In this document: piece by piece, positions 23,944-32,786 of the stretch
Numbering within the stretch: position 1 is the first letter of the stretch
Layout of the letters: each line of letters begins with the position of its first letter
Assembly (NCBI GenBank): GCA_039091255.1
Contig: JAWCMQ010000003.1
Location: 22,722 to 86,721 of the forward strand
Reading direction: 5' to 3'
Source: JAWCMQ01 sp039091255
Lineage (GTDB): Archaea > Aenigmatarchaeota > Aenigmatarchaeia > GW2011-AR5 > JACRAC01
Length of the DNA stretch: 64,000 nucleotides
The notes under the pieces: model-generated
Databases searched by the model: none
What the model was told of the DNA's origin: nothing
What the model saw: only the letters and a program-made list of their open reading frames with translations
Translations under genes and position numbers: made by a program

Positions 23944-24366
23944 GTGAAAAGTACGGGCATTTTTTCATGGCTGTTTTCGAACAAGGGCGAGTCATTGAAT
24001 CAGCGCTACCTTGCGATACAAAGAGACATGGCAGAAGACGCTCTTCGCTCGTCATCTGGCCTCGACGTCAGCGATGAAGCGCAGCGCGCAATCGAGAGAT
24101 GCGCATCGACCAGCCTGGAGAGGGAGCATTTTGCAATGGCTGACGCACTAAAAGAACAGCCGTCTCCAATGGCAGGTATGTTCCGATCGGAAGAACAAAC
24201 TCAGACGGCAGCGAAGTTTTTGACCTGCGCCCTGTTGAATTTTGCGGACATCCAAACCGCCCGCAAAGCTTATTCGGTTTACACTGTGCCAAGCATGAAA
24301 GAAAAGGTTGTAAGCGCTCTGGAGTCATATGACAAAGATGTGGCAGTGTACATCACTGGGCGATGA
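23944..24366 (+). CDS. hypothetical protein after tRNA-Pro
   Basis: 140 residues from GTG 23944, 17 nt after the tRNA. It is soluble, helical and without any motif I recognise; cysteines are few. Composition is less GC-rich than its neighbours, and the position directly behind a tRNA 3' end is a typical place for acquired DNA, but no integrase or repeated attachment site is seen. A shorter start at ATG 24028 (MAEDALRSS) is possible. It converges on the kinase gene at 24388. Confidence 0.5.
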   Translation: MKSTGIFSWLFSNKGESLNQRYLAIQRDMAEDALRSSSGLDVSDEAQRAIERCASTSLEREHFAMADALKEQPSPMAGMFRSEEQTQTAAKFLTCALLNFADIQTARKAYSVYTVPSMKEKVVSALESYDKDVAVYITGR

Positions 24367-24387
24367 ATTTCATTGCGCAACGCCTGC

Positions 24388-24942
24388 TTACGCAAACCCT
24401 GTCCTCTTCAGAAGCTCGTCGACCTGCTTGCAGAGGTTTTCCGGCGTTGTGTTGTTATCGATCCTGTAGTCAACGAGCTTTCTCGTTTCTTCAAAGCCAA
24501 ACGCCTTGGCATCGAGCTCCTCTTGGTGCAGAAATTCTTCAAGCGTCTTCGGGTCTCCGATTCGCGCCCGCAAGCGCATGCGCTCGAAGCGAAGCTTTGG
24601 GTCTGCATAAACCTCTATGAGAATCATGTCCTTGCCGAAAGCCGCTTTAGGCACGCGGGCATCCTCCGGGCGGCGAATGCCGTTTATTATCGCTTTTTTC
24701 CAGCCAGCCGCGCGTATGCGGCGCACGACCTCGTCGGCGAACCAAGTTATGCCGTGCTTTTCCACCTGCTCGCGCTGGAGGCGGATGAGGTTGTCGCGGT
24801 TCGGCTCGAGGCCGCGCTGCGCGGCAAGCTCCCTGACGATGTCGCCCATCACGATGACGTTGTAGCCATATTTCTTTGCGATGTAGTCAGAAACGGTGTC
24901 TTTGCCCGAACCTATCAACCCAAAAAGGCCGATGACCCGCAT
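24388..24942 (-). CDS. UPF0200 P-loop kinase (dephospho-CoA kinase-like)
   Basis: 184 residues. Walker A is GLIGSGKDT (8-16), followed by GDIVRELAAQRG and the NGIRRPEDA strand; the lid region carries several arginines (RFERMRLRARIGDP). This is the UPF0200/COG0237-like group of archaeal nucleotide kinases, similar to dephospho-CoA kinase and adenylate kinase. The actual phosphate acceptor is uncertain. Some archaea make CoA with a different enzyme, so a CoA role should not be assumed. Confidence 0.8.
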   Translation of the reverse strand: MRVIGLFGLIGSGKDTVSDYIAKKYGYNVIVMGDIVRELAAQRGLEPNRDNLIRLQREQVEKHGITWFADEVVRRIRAAGWKKAIINGIRRPEDARVPKAAFGKDMILIEVYADPKLRFERMRLRARIGDPKTLEEFLHQEELDAKAFGFEETRKLVDYRIDNNTTPENLCKQVDELLKRTGFA

Positions 24943-24990
24943 TTGACCGACTCCTTTCGCTGAAGATGAAAGAATTTCTCATACAAGCAA

Positions 24991-25182
24991 TTAAAGCTGC
25001 CTGTAAGCTTCGAGCGGTGGCATGCACTTTGGCTTTGGTTTGCTTTGAAGCTCGTATTTTCGGATGCTCGCCTTTGCGCGCTCCGCCAGCGCCGTCAGCA
25101 TGTCCGGAGGGCAGGCGGAAGGATGCACATCGCCCGCCCAACCGCTGATGTCTGCTTCCTTATCGCCATGCTCGTATTCCAT
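24991..25182 (-). CDS. small hypothetical protein
   Basis: 63 residues from ATG 25182, which has a strong AGGAGGAGGG just upstream (5-6 nt), the best ribosome-binding site in this part of the window. The protein is MEYEHGDKEADISGWAGD..., with two cysteines in the second half, a helical middle and a basic Pro-rich end. No family recognised. It lies upstream of the UPF0200 gene on the same strand. Confidence 0.6.
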   Translation of the reverse strand: MEYEHGDKEADISGWAGDVHPSACPPDMLTALAERAKASIRKYELQSKPKPKCMPPLEAYRQL

Positions 25183-25293
25183 GACCCTCCTCCTACGAAA
25201 CAACATCTAGCAATCAGAGGGAGCAAATGGCTTAAAATCAGCGTAGCGGCAAAAAGTAAAAAATAAGTCAAACTTATCTTAACTTAAAAGCAA

Positions 25294-26157
25294 ATGCGCA
25301 GAAGCGCATTCGGGTGTTCCAGCTTGTCGCTGAAAAGCGCGCTAAAAGGCAAAATCCCTGATGCAGACCTCGAGAAGCTTCCGCGGGCGTTTGACGTCAT
25401 AGGCAGCCGAGGAAAGGCCGTCGCTATCATCGAAATACCCGAAGAACTCGCGAAATACGAGCGATACATAGCCGACGCTATAATGAAACTTCACAAGTCC
25501 GTGAAGTCCGTGCTGAAAAAGGCGAGTCCGCGCAAAGGGGCGCTCCGCTTGCGCGAGCACAAGCTAATCGCCGGCGAGCCTGACACAGAAGTAATTCATG
25601 TAGAGGCAGGCTGCAGGCTCAAGATAGACCCTCAGCGCGCTTACTTCAGTCCGCGCGAGGCCGCTGAGCGCGCGCGCATCGCCGAGCGAGTAAGGCCGAA
25701 CGAAGTCGTGATGGTTTTCTTTGCCGGCGTCGGGCCATTTGCGATAATAATCGCCAAGAAGGCGAAGCCTGGGCGCGTGATAGGCATCGAGATAAACCCC
25801 GATGCCATACGCTATTTCCGTGAGAACGTTGCACTAAACAAGCTGCGGAACATCGATGTTGTAGAAGGCGATGTGCGCAAGCAAGCGGCATCCTGGTACA
25901 ACCTGTGCGACCGCGTTCTGATGCCGCTGCCCGAAAGTGCTATCGAATATGTTGATGAGGCAATAAAATGCACGAGGCCCGGTGGCATCGTACATCTGTA
26001 CTGCTTTGCCAAAGAGGAGGAACTTTCATCGCTCGAAGAGCGCGTGGCAAATGCTGCCAAGAAGCTTGGCCGCAGTGCGACGCTTTTGGGCCACGAATTG
26101 GTCTTGCCGTGGGGGCCGAGAATATGGAAGGCGCGGCTGGACTTTATGGTGCGGTGA
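25294..26157 (+). CDS. Trm5-like tRNA (guanine37-N1) methyltransferase
   Basis: 287 residues. N-terminal part carries FDVIGSRGKAVAIIEIPEEL, the small domain of Trm5b/c, then the SAM-binding motif FFAGVGPFAI, GIEINPDAIRYFRENV and the motif VLMPLPESAIEYVD, where Trm5 usually has 'MNLP'. The N-to-P change at that site is notable but the loop is otherwise typical. The product m1G37 is the first step of wyosine formation, which Taw1 and Taw2 (29662 and 29524) continue. A TATA-like CTTATCTTAA precedes ATG 25294. An alternative is a related Trm5 paralog acting on other tRNAs. Confidence 0.85.
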   Translation: MRRSAFGCSSLSLKSALKGKIPDADLEKLPRAFDVIGSRGKAVAIIEIPEELAKYERYIADAIMKLHKSVKSVLKKASPRKGALRLREHKLIAGEPDTEVIHVEAGCRLKIDPQRAYFSPREAAERARIAERVRPNEVVMVFFAGVGPFAIIIAKKAKPGRVIGIEINPDAIRYFRENVALNKLRNIDVVEGDVRKQAASWYNLCDRVLMPLPESAIEYVDEAIKCTRPGGIVHLYCFAKEEELSSLEERVANAAKKLGRSATLLGHELVLPWGPRIWKARLDFMVR

Positions 26158-26161
26158 TTGC

Positions 26162-26620
26162 GTGCAGGTAAGACGCGCAACAGCAAAAGATCTGGCAGAC
26201 ATAAACCGGCTCAGCATGGAGATGCATCGCTTTCTGGCGAAGCAGGAGGGTCTCAGGCTCAGCCGTGAAGCACTTGATGAGAACTATACAATGCGCGACT
26301 TGAAAACGAGCGAGATATTCGTCGCTATCGCAGATGGCAAGGTCGTCGGCTACATACATTTCTCAAAGCAGTCAAAAGAGACTGAATGGTTTGGCGAGAA
26401 CCTTGAATTGCACCATCTTGCCGTTGCCGAAGGCTTCAGAAGGAAAGGCATCGGTAAGGTGCTGCTCGGGCTGTTGATGGCAAAGGCGCGTAAGCGCGGG
26501 CTCGGCATCAGGACGGATGCGCTGGCGAGCAACATGGGCGCCATAAGGTTTTACAAGAAGATGGGCTTCAAGCCATTCCAAATCGACCTGTTGTGGAAGG
26601 CCGACAAAAAACCGCGCTGA
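26162..26620 (+). CDS. GNAT-family N-acetyltransferase
   Basis: 152 residues from GTG 26162, 4 nt after the Trm5 stop, so co-transcribed. Acetyl-CoA-binding motif A is visible as LAVAEGFRRKGIGKVLLGLLMAKAR, followed by motif B (ASNMGAIRFYKKMGFKPFQ). The target could be a protein N-terminus, polyamine or antibiotic; nothing in the sequence decides this. Confidence 0.88.
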   Translation: MQVRRATAKDLADINRLSMEMHRFLAKQEGLRLSREALDENYTMRDLKTSEIFVAIADGKVVGYIHFSKQSKETEWFGENLELHHLAVAEGFRRKGIGKVLLGLLMAKARKRGLGIRTDALASNMGAIRFYKKMGFKPFQIDLLWKADKKPR

Positions 26621-26622
26621 AT

Positions 26623-26659
26623 GGCAAACGAATGGCGTGCTTCTTTCTCTTTGTTTGCC
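26623..26659 (+). terminator. hairpin after the Trm5-GNAT operon
   Basis: GGCAAAC (26623-26629) pairs with GTTTGCC (26653-26659) around a T-rich loop (TTCTTTCTCTTT), 2 nt after the GNAT stop. The pyrimidine tract in the loop could itself act as an archaeal termination signal. Confidence 0.4.
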
Positions 26660-26676
26660 TAGTGCAAGCTTCGGTT

Positions 26677-26686
26677 AGATTTAAAT
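26677..26686 (+). promoter_or_regulatory. TATA box of the subtilase gene
   Basis: AGATTTAAAT 35-44 nt before ATG 26721; predicts a transcript start near 26707 and a short leader. Confidence 0.5.
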
Positions 26687-26720
26687 GACGCCTAGCCCAA
26701 GATACCTTTAGTGTGGTGCA

Positions 26721-27977
26721 ATGGCGAAGCTTCGCGAAACGCGGGATTACAGCTCTTCAAAGCGGCTGTATGCCGCCTTCCTTGCCATCATCGTCGCGTT
26801 CTGCGGCATATGGCTTGCAAGCCACTCGAGCGGGCATGAGAGCATCACGGGCGCTGCAACTCGCCGCACGGCATCAGCTGGCGAAGCGCTCGAACGCGTG
26901 CTTGTCATCCCATCAAACGCGGCTGCCGCGGCTGAAGGGAAAGCGGCGCTTTCTGAAAACGTGCAGCATGAGCTTAAGGATGGGAGCTTCACGGTCGATG
27001 TGCCCGTTTCCTTGAAGTCTGCGCTCCGAAAGTACGGTGCTGTTCAGACTGTGCCCAAGCTCAGGATACCGCAGCCTGCGGCAGCGGCATTCGGCGGCAA
27101 GCCGGGACGCGAAAGGGCATGCCTGCCAACCGTTCAGCTTCCATGGGGCGTTTCGAAGGTCGGTGGAGGGTCGGGTGGCAAAGGCATCAACATCGCCATC
27201 CTTGACACAGGCGTGGCAAAGCACCCCGACTTGCGCATAGCTGCCTGCGCGGACACCACAAGACGGAAGGTCACCGGCGGCTGCGACGACCAGAATGGCC
27301 ATGGCACGCACGTTGCAGGCATTGTTGGGGCAAATGGCGGGAAAGATGGAAAGGGAATCTATGGCATCGCTCCAGACGCCAGCATATGGGCTATAAAGGT
27401 GTGCAAAGCTGACGGCACGTGCTGGGCTGATGACATCGCCGAGGGCATATACTATGCGGTTGACCGAGGCGCCAACATAATATCCATGTCCATTGGAGCG
27501 GACGTTGATGTTGGCATCATACGCGATGCTATAGAGTACGGTGCGCGGCACGGCGTGCTTTTCGTCGCTGCGGCGGGCAATGATGGGCCAACTGATGGAA
27601 GCATAGACTGGCCGGCAGCGTACGCCGCAGTCGTTGCCGTCGGAGCTGTCGATTCTGGCGATGCCGTCGCCGGCTGGAGCTCGCGCGGCATCAATTACGA
27701 AACTACGCCATGGGTGGTCGAGGAGCGTGACATTGAATTTGCGGCGCCAGGCGTGAGCATAGAGAGCACGTGGAAAGACGGATGCTACCGGACGCTCAGC
27801 GGCACCAGCATGGCAGCACCGCACATCGCGGGGCTTGCCGCAAAGCTCTGGCAGGGATCGGCCGCAGCTACGCGCGACTACCTCCGATACATCGCACGAT
27901 ACTACTATTCTGACATAGGCCGAGAAGGCGACGACCCCGATGCAGGGTTCGGACTTCCAGCTGCGCAGGCGGAATAG
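26721..27977 (+). CDS. secreted or membrane-anchored subtilisin-like protease (S8)
   Basis: 418 residues. A hydrophobic helix at about 17-34 (signal or anchor) precedes a ~110-residue prodomain. The catalytic triad is complete: Asp in AILDTGV, His in NGHGTHVAG and Ser in LSGTSMAAPH; the oxyanion asparagine lies in VAAAGNDG. Four or more cysteines in the catalytic domain (CADTTRRKVTGGC, CKADGTC, GCYR) suggest disulfides outside the cell. No C-terminal sorting domain is present. It probably degrades or matures surface proteins. Confidence 0.95.
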   Translation: MAKLRETRDYSSSKRLYAAFLAIIVAFCGIWLASHSSGHESITGAATRRTASAGEALERVLVIPSNAAAAAEGKAALSENVQHELKDGSFTVDVPVSLKSALRKYGAVQTVPKLRIPQPAAAAFGGKPGRERACLPTVQLPWGVSKVGGGSGGKGINIAILDTGVAKHPDLRIAACADTTRRKVTGGCDDQNGHGTHVAGIVGANGGKDGKGIYGIAPDASIWAIKVCKADGTCWADDIAEGIYYAVDRGANIISMSIGADVDVGIIRDAIEYGARHGVLFVAAAGNDGPTDGSIDWPAAYAAVVAVGAVDSGDAVAGWSSRGINYETTPWVVEERDIEFAAPGVSIESTWKDGCYRTLSGTSMAAPHIAGLAAKLWQGSAAATRDYLRYIARYYYSDIGREGDDPDAGFGLPAAQAE

Positions 27978-27979
27978 CT

Positions 27980-29524
27980 TCAGTTCTTTTCAAGGACATA
28001 CAAGTACATCGCGCCGCGTTCTACAGGCTGGCGCAGGTCTTCTTCGACAACGCTCGACCAATCGCCCCAGCGCGGCCGGATGCTGCGGAACAGTGAATCG
28101 AAGACGATAGTCCTGAAGCCGGCTTTCGTTATGCTGACTGCGAGCTCGGGCGCCCTGAACAGGCGAAGCCGCAGCAGCGAGCTCTCTATCCTTATCCGCT
28201 TGATGGGCTTTTCACCGTTGCTAGGCGGACATCTGTCCGCCAGCATAAGGGAAGCTTTGCTTCCCTTCATGTCGTAGACGGACGAAACCGAAAGGATGGC
28301 ATGGCCTCCTGGCCGAAGGACGCGATTCATCTCCGACAGGGCTGCCTGATGGCTGCACTGGTTAAGCGTCGCAAACATACAGAGGACGGTGTCGAAGCTG
28401 CCATCTGGAAAGGGCAACCGCTCAGCGTTTCCTTCCACCAACTCTGCGGAAGGCACGCTTTTTCTCGCGGCTTCAAGCATCGCCGCGGACAGGTCGCAGC
28501 CGATGAGCTTACATTCTGGCTTGTTTTTCGCAAGCCAAGCGAGATGGAAGCCTGTTCCGCAGCCCACGTCTAGCACCTTGCCTTTGGCATACTTGCCGAT
28601 GAGCGCAAGTTCGGCTTCGCGCAGGCGCGCCGTCCAAGGGTTCTGCTGGCGCGCATCGTAGATGCCGGCCGTTCGGTCGTAAAACGTCTTGAACCCTCCA
28701 GACTCGACCTCGGCATCGACAGCAACATGCCATACGCGCGGCGCATAGCTCTTGACGATGCGCTGCGCCACTCCGACAAGCTTGTAGCCTGCGCGCTCTG
28801 CGGCTTGCTCGAGCTCTGCGACGGGCCGCTCGCGCTTCTGTTTGTCGTGGTAGATGTTGTGGTAGTGTATTATGCCGCGCGGCTTCAGCAGGCGAAAAGC
28901 GGCCGAAAGGTACCTTTCTGTGCCGGGAAAGTAGCCCATTATCACGCGGTCCGCTTTCTGACGAACGTTGACTTTACGACAGTCGCCGCAGATTGCGCGG
29001 ATGCTGCGGATGCCGTTCAAGCGGATGTTCTCTTTCAAATAGCGGAATGCGATAGGGTTCTTCTCGATTGCAATAACCTCTGCTTTGGGTTCGCGCTTTG
29101 CGATACCGAGCGAGAAGTAGCCGATGCCTGCGAACATATCCACGATGACTTCCTGCGGCTTGACATGGGAAGCTAAACGCGCTCGCTCTGCAAGGTTGCC
29201 TTTGGAGAACATGACTTTTGATGGGTCCAGCTTGAACTTTATGCCATGCTCGGTATGGATGGTCTCGAGCGAGCGGCCGCTCTTCGAAAACAGCATGGCA
29301 GCTTTTGGCTTGCGCAGCTCTCCTGAAACTTTCTTCATCTCAGCAACAGCCCGAATTTTCGGCAGAATCTCCGCCATCGCTTCTGCCATGGCCATCTTTT
29401 CTTTGGCGGCTATTCTTTCGCCGCGCGGGAACTTCACAAGCAGGACATCCCCGATGACCTGGAATCCGCCTGGGACGTGCTCGGGCTTGAAGCCTGCGGC
29501 AACGAGCTTTTGCTTGAGTGACAC
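27980..29524 (-). CDS. taw2: Taw2-like wyosine enzyme fused to a SAM methyltransferase
   Basis: 514 residues with two Rossmann domains. Residues ~1-275 match archaeal Taw2/TYW2: KFKLDPSKVMFSKGNLAERARL, SAM motif DMFAGIGYFSLGIA and MGYFPGTERYLSAA; the aminocarboxypropyl group of SAM is moved to the modified G37. Residues ~280-514 form a second, class I methyltransferase domain (KVLDVGCGTGFHLAWLA, FDTVLCMFATLNQC, LRPGGHAILSVSS). GTG 29524 has GAGGTG upstream. The fusion resembles the multi-domain wyosine enzymes of eukaryotes in principle, but this C-terminal domain is not TYW3 or TYW4 by eye. It is divergent from taw1. Confidence 0.85.
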   Translation of the reverse strand: MSLKQKLVAAGFKPEHVPGGFQVIGDVLLVKFPRGERIAAKEKMAMAEAMAEILPKIRAVAEMKKVSGELRKPKAAMLFSKSGRSLETIHTEHGIKFKLDPSKVMFSKGNLAERARLASHVKPQEVIVDMFAGIGYFSLGIAKREPKAEVIAIEKNPIAFRYLKENIRLNGIRSIRAICGDCRKVNVRQKADRVIMGYFPGTERYLSAAFRLLKPRGIIHYHNIYHDKQKRERPVAELEQAAERAGYKLVGVAQRIVKSYAPRVWHVAVDAEVESGGFKTFYDRTAGIYDARQQNPWTARLREAELALIGKYAKGKVLDVGCGTGFHLAWLAKNKPECKLIGCDLSAAMLEAARKSVPSAELVEGNAERLPFPDGSFDTVLCMFATLNQCSHQAALSEMNRVLRPGGHAILSVSSVYDMKGSKASLMLADRCPPSNGEKPIKRIRIESSLLRLRLFRAPELAVSITKAGFRTIVFDSLFRSIRPRWGDWSSVVEEDLRQPVERGAMYLYVLEKN

Positions 29525-29631
29525 GACGACACCTCAATTAATAGGGTTCGAGAATGTGCAGATGAGCACTTTCGTGCGCTTAAGGGAAACCATCTGCCCT
29601 GCCTTGCCCTAACAATGCCGTTTCGGGGAGG

Positions 29632-29644
29632 CCTTAAATATTTT
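29632..29644 (+). promoter_or_regulatory. TATA box of taw1
   Basis: CCTTAAATATTTT, 22-28 nt before ATG 29662; gives a leaderless taw1 and excludes the TTG at 29647 as likely start. Confidence 0.55.
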
Positions 29645-29661
29645 CTTTGGCAGTTGCGTTC

Positions 29662-30606
29662 ATGGCGAAGATGAAGGATTCTACTTCAGAACCGGTCTTG
29701 CCCGACGAGTTAATCAAAAAGATGGAACGGAGCATGGCTTACCGCTTCGTCGGGCCGGGCAAGCACAGCGCTGTCAAGGTCTGCAGATGGACCAAAAACT
29801 CTCTGCGAGGGTGCGGGACTTGCTACAAGGAGCAGTTTTACGACATATCTGCGCACCGATGCCTCCAGATGTCGCCCGCCATCCCTTTCTGCACGGAACG
29901 CTGCCAGTTCTGCTGGAGGCTTGGAGAGTTGCGAGCACCCAAGTGGGTCGGACCCGTCGATGAGCCGACGAAAATCCTAGACGAAGCCATAGCCGCGCGC
30001 AGGCAGATGCTACAGGGCTTTGGGGGGCATCCGGCCGCCATGGGGCGCGTGTGCGAGGCCGAGCGGCCGAACCAGGTCGCCATCTCGCTGGACGGAGAGC
30101 CGCTGCTCTATCCGAAAATCAGCGAGCTTGTCGAGGAAGTGCTGTCGCGAAAAATGACGGCTTACGTTGTCACAAACGGAACTTTGCCAGACGCTTTGAA
30201 AGGCCTGACCGAGCCTACAAATCTCTATGTAACGCTTGCGGGCCCGAACGAAAAAGTCTTCAACGAAACGGCGCGGCCGCTGATCAGCAATGCGTGGGAA
30301 AAGCTGAACGCCTCGCTTGAGATGCTTGGCAGCTTTTCATGCACCACGGTGGTTCGGCTGACACTCGTGAAGGGGCTTAATTTTGTCAACCCCGAGCAAT
30401 ATGGCCGCCTCATCAGAAAGAGCGGCGCACGCTTCGCGGAAGTGAAGGCGGCCATGTCGGTGGGTGCTGCGCGTGAGCGGTTCCCGTATGAAGCGATGCC
30501 GATGCACCCTGAGATAAAAGAATTCGCGGCGAAAGTCGCAGAAGCAAGCGGCTACACAATCAAAGACGATAATTCTGCGAGCAGGGTCGTGCTGCTGGAG
30601 AAGTAG
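29662..30606 (+). CDS. taw1: tRNA 4-demethylwyosine synthase Taw1 (radical SAM)
   Basis: 314 residues. The radical-SAM cluster is CTERCQFCW, and a second set of cysteines upstream (VCRW...RGCGTCYKEQFY..SAHRCLQMSP) matches the extra iron-sulfur cluster of Taw1/TYW1. SLDGEPLLYP and VTNGTLP are further family motifs. It condenses m1G37 of tRNA-Phe with pyruvate to form the tricyclic base. Without the flavodoxin domain of eukaryotic TYW1, as in archaea. Trm5, Taw1 and Taw2 together indicate wyosine modification. Confidence 0.96.
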   Translation: MAKMKDSTSEPVLPDELIKKMERSMAYRFVGPGKHSAVKVCRWTKNSLRGCGTCYKEQFYDISAHRCLQMSPAIPFCTERCQFCWRLGELRAPKWVGPVDEPTKILDEAIAARRQMLQGFGGHPAAMGRVCEAERPNQVAISLDGEPLLYPKISELVEEVLSRKMTAYVVTNGTLPDALKGLTEPTNLYVTLAGPNEKVFNETARPLISNAWEKLNASLEMLGSFSCTTVVRLTLVKGLNFVNPEQYGRLIRKSGARFAEVKAAMSVGAARERFPYEAMPMHPEIKEFAAKVAEASGYTIKDDNSASRVVLLEK

Positions 30607-31128
30607 TCAGCGCTCGAGGATTTTCTTGCCTCGCTCTTGAGGTATTATCTTTATCCTTGCTCTCTCGAATTTCTTGCTGAGCTCCTTGCCGCCGAAATAT
30701 TCGTGCAGAAAGACCGCGAGCGCGGCTATTTCCGAGTGCGGCTGGTTCGTGACTGCGACGTTAAAGTCTGCCATCTTATAGACTTCGCCCGGCACTTTTT
30801 CTGCTCCTATTATGACTAGAACGTTCTTCCTCTTCCTTATGTCCCTTATTGCTTTTTCTATCGGAATTCCGTACATCGTGAGGTGGACTGCTGCGTAGCC
30901 TTTCTTCCTATATTTTTTTATCGCCGCGCGCCAGCTTTTCTCGTAGCTCGCGGAGAAAGGGCCACCCCATCTTTTGGCAACAGAGCGGACAGACTCCAGC
31001 AGCTTGGGGTCGTGCTCGCCTATGTAGATGATTTCTTTGGCCCCAAAGGCGCGGGCGACAAGCCCGCAATGCGTGCTCACGCGCGCGTCCCTTTGCCTTC
31101 TGTGGCCTAACCTGAGGACAGATATCAT
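30607..31128 (-). CDS. trm56: tRNA (cytidine56-2'-O)-methyltransferase aTrm56
   Basis: 173 residues of SPOUT fold. MISVLRLGHRRQRDARVSTHCGLVARAFGA at the start and the knot region VPGEVYKMADFNVAVTNQPHSEIAALAVFLHEYF are the diagnostic aTrm56 segments. It methylates C56 in the T loop, an archaea-specific modification. It ends directly against the taw1 stop (convergent, no spacer). ATG 31128 was chosen; the extra 8 residues to 31152 are not conserved in the family. Confidence 0.95.
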   Translation of the reverse strand: MISVLRLGHRRQRDARVSTHCGLVARAFGAKEIIYIGEHDPKLLESVRSVAKRWGGPFSASYEKSWRAAIKKYRKKGYAAVHLTMYGIPIEKAIRDIRKRKNVLVIIGAEKVPGEVYKMADFNVAVTNQPHSEIAALAVFLHEYFGGKELSKKFERARIKIIPQERGKKILER

Positions 31129-31172
31129 AGCATCGCTTCCGCGCTTCCGCACGCAGCTAGCTCGCTGGGGAA

Positions 31173-31616
31173 TTAGGCTTCAAGTCGCCTCAGGAGCTGC
31201 TGCATGTTCAAGCGTTCTCCTTCCATGAGCTTGCTGACGGCTTCCGGCGCGTCCATGACGTGCCCATCACGGCGTGTCACGCAGACCGCCCTGTATATCG
31301 CAGGTTCGGCTCCGTTCGGGACTACAAGAATAAGCGCCTGAGGCGTGTCTTTGGCATACCAGCCTTTCTCCGAAAATATCGGATTCACAGGCATGGTGCC
31401 GTTGACCGACACATAATGAGGAGGCCCGTACATCCCCGTGAGGGCTTCGACGAGGCGGATGTAGGCGGCATTCTTCATGCCAGCAGGGAAATGCGCTTTG
31501 GGCAATGGCGTGCTCACAGCCAGATGGCATGCGCCCTCGGAACCGTCCAGATCGACACCCCCATTGAATAAGGTTCTATGGCGACTTAAAGTCTTCGCGA
31601 TGCGGCGCAGCACCAC
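31173..31616 (-). CDS. hypothetical protein
   Basis: About 147 residues from GTG 31616. It looks soluble and globular with mixed strands and helices (YIRLVEALTGMYGPPHYVSVNG, QALILVVPNGAEPAIYRAVCVTRRDG). No family recognised. A TATA-like ACTTAAAAC sits about 10-17 nt upstream, too close for this GTG, so the true start may be further in. It lies head to head with the gene at 31654. Confidence 0.55.
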   Translation of the reverse strand: MVLRRIAKTLSRHRTLFNGGVDLDGSEGACHLAVSTPLPKAHFPAGMKNAAYIRLVEALTGMYGPPHYVSVNGTMPVNPIFSEKGWYAKDTPQALILVVPNGAEPAIYRAVCVTRRDGHVMDAPEAVSKLMEGERLNMQQLLRRLEA

Positions 31617-31653
31617 TCCTCAGTTTTAAGTCGCCCGCCGAAGATGTATCTCT

Positions 31654-32739
31654 ATGCACGTCCAGCAAGGCGCGCTGATGCTGTATTATTGCTACGATGT
31701 AGCGGACGAAATCAGGCTGAAGGATGTCGAGTCGATACTCGGCCAAAAGCCACAGGTTTCCAAACTGGTCAGCGAGCGCATACCTAGCTATGTGCAGTAC
31801 AAAATCGCTCCGCTGCTTGTCCGGCTGGGCGAGCAGGAGCTGACTATAAGCGGGCGCAAGCTAAAGGTGCTGGCAGAGGCCAAGCTGTACCATTTCGGCG
31901 TCATTACGATAAGATTCTGGATACCTTACGCAGGGCCGCTAAAGAACGTAGGGAAGGTTTGCGCAACCATCGTCGGCAATCCAGCGCTCGAGAAAGCCGC
32001 GCGCAAGCAGCTTAAGGGCATCCTGCTCGAGGCCAAGGATGCGATGATAAACCCACACAAGCCGGCGTTCTGGGAGGACTATCTCATTGTAAGCATAAGC
32101 CGATTCGACCGCGAGGTCAAAGGGCTTGATTTGATGAAAAAAGCTGGCTCGGACATCGCGGCGATCTTGTGCTGCGAGGACGAGAAGATATCGGAGCAGG
32201 AGGTCGCGGATGCGCTGCAAAATCCGCTGTCATACTACGAGGATGAGCTCGTGCTCATTGACTGGAACGCTACATTCATCTACAACCCTCGCATAAGCTA
32301 TGACGTGGCGGATGTCATCGAGTTCGCGCTGATAAGCTCGCTCGAGCTGCGGACGTATGATTCGCTGCTTGACCACGCACTCGACCACGCGTACGAGGAC
32401 ATATCTGCGGCCGGAAAGAAGCTGTTCAGCATCTCGCCCTTCGGGCGGACGATAAGGTCGCTGACGGAAATCAAGCTCGAGGTCTCAGAGATGATGGACA
32501 AGATAGAGCATGCGCTCAAAATCGTGGGCGACATATACCTTGCAAAAGTGTACACAGCGGCCGCGCGATGCTTTTGGCTCGAAAAATGGAAGGCGTCTGT
32601 CAAGGAAAAGCTCGACACGATAGAAAGCACTTACACCATGTTGCATGACCGAGCGAGCGCGCGGACAATGAACGTGCTGGAAATAATGATAGTGGGGCTG
32701 TTCGTGCTCGACCTCATTCTGCTTGCGGCAGGGCTGTAG
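31654..32739 (+). CDS. RMD1/DUF155-like protein with C-terminal membrane helix
   Basis: 361 residues. The C-terminal third (LKIVGDIYLAKVYTAAARCFWLEKWKASVKEKLDTIESTYTML ... MNVLEIMIVGLFVLDLILLAAGL) has the layout of RMD1/RMND1 (DUF155) proteins: a helical bundle ending in an LE-I-I-V membrane helix. The N-terminal part (MLYYCYDVADEIRL...) is a mixed domain. In eukaryotes relatives sit in mitochondria; the archaeal role is unknown. TTTTAAGTC at 31624 is ~26 nt before ATG 31654, supporting this start. Family assignment is moderately sure. Confidence 0.65.
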   Translation: MHVQQGALMLYYCYDVADEIRLKDVESILGQKPQVSKLVSERIPSYVQYKIAPLLVRLGEQELTISGRKLKVLAEAKLYHFGVITIRFWIPYAGPLKNVGKVCATIVGNPALEKAARKQLKGILLEAKDAMINPHKPAFWEDYLIVSISRFDREVKGLDLMKKAGSDIAAILCCEDEKISEQEVADALQNPLSYYEDELVLIDWNATFIYNPRISYDVADVIEFALISSLELRTYDSLLDHALDHAYEDISAAGKKLFSISPFGRTIRSLTEIKLEVSEMMDKIEHALKIVGDIYLAKVYTAAARCFWLEKWKASVKEKLDTIESTYTMLHDRASARTMNVLEIMIVGLFVLDLILLAAGL

Positions 32740-32786
32740 CAATGCGTTCGTGTTTAGTCTTGCTCTGCTCGCACGGCTCACTTGGA

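Noticed and set aside
23941..24366. Integrated element at the tRNA-Pro 3' end
   Set aside because: No integrase, no duplicated tRNA 3' end and no direct repeats were seen around the following gene.
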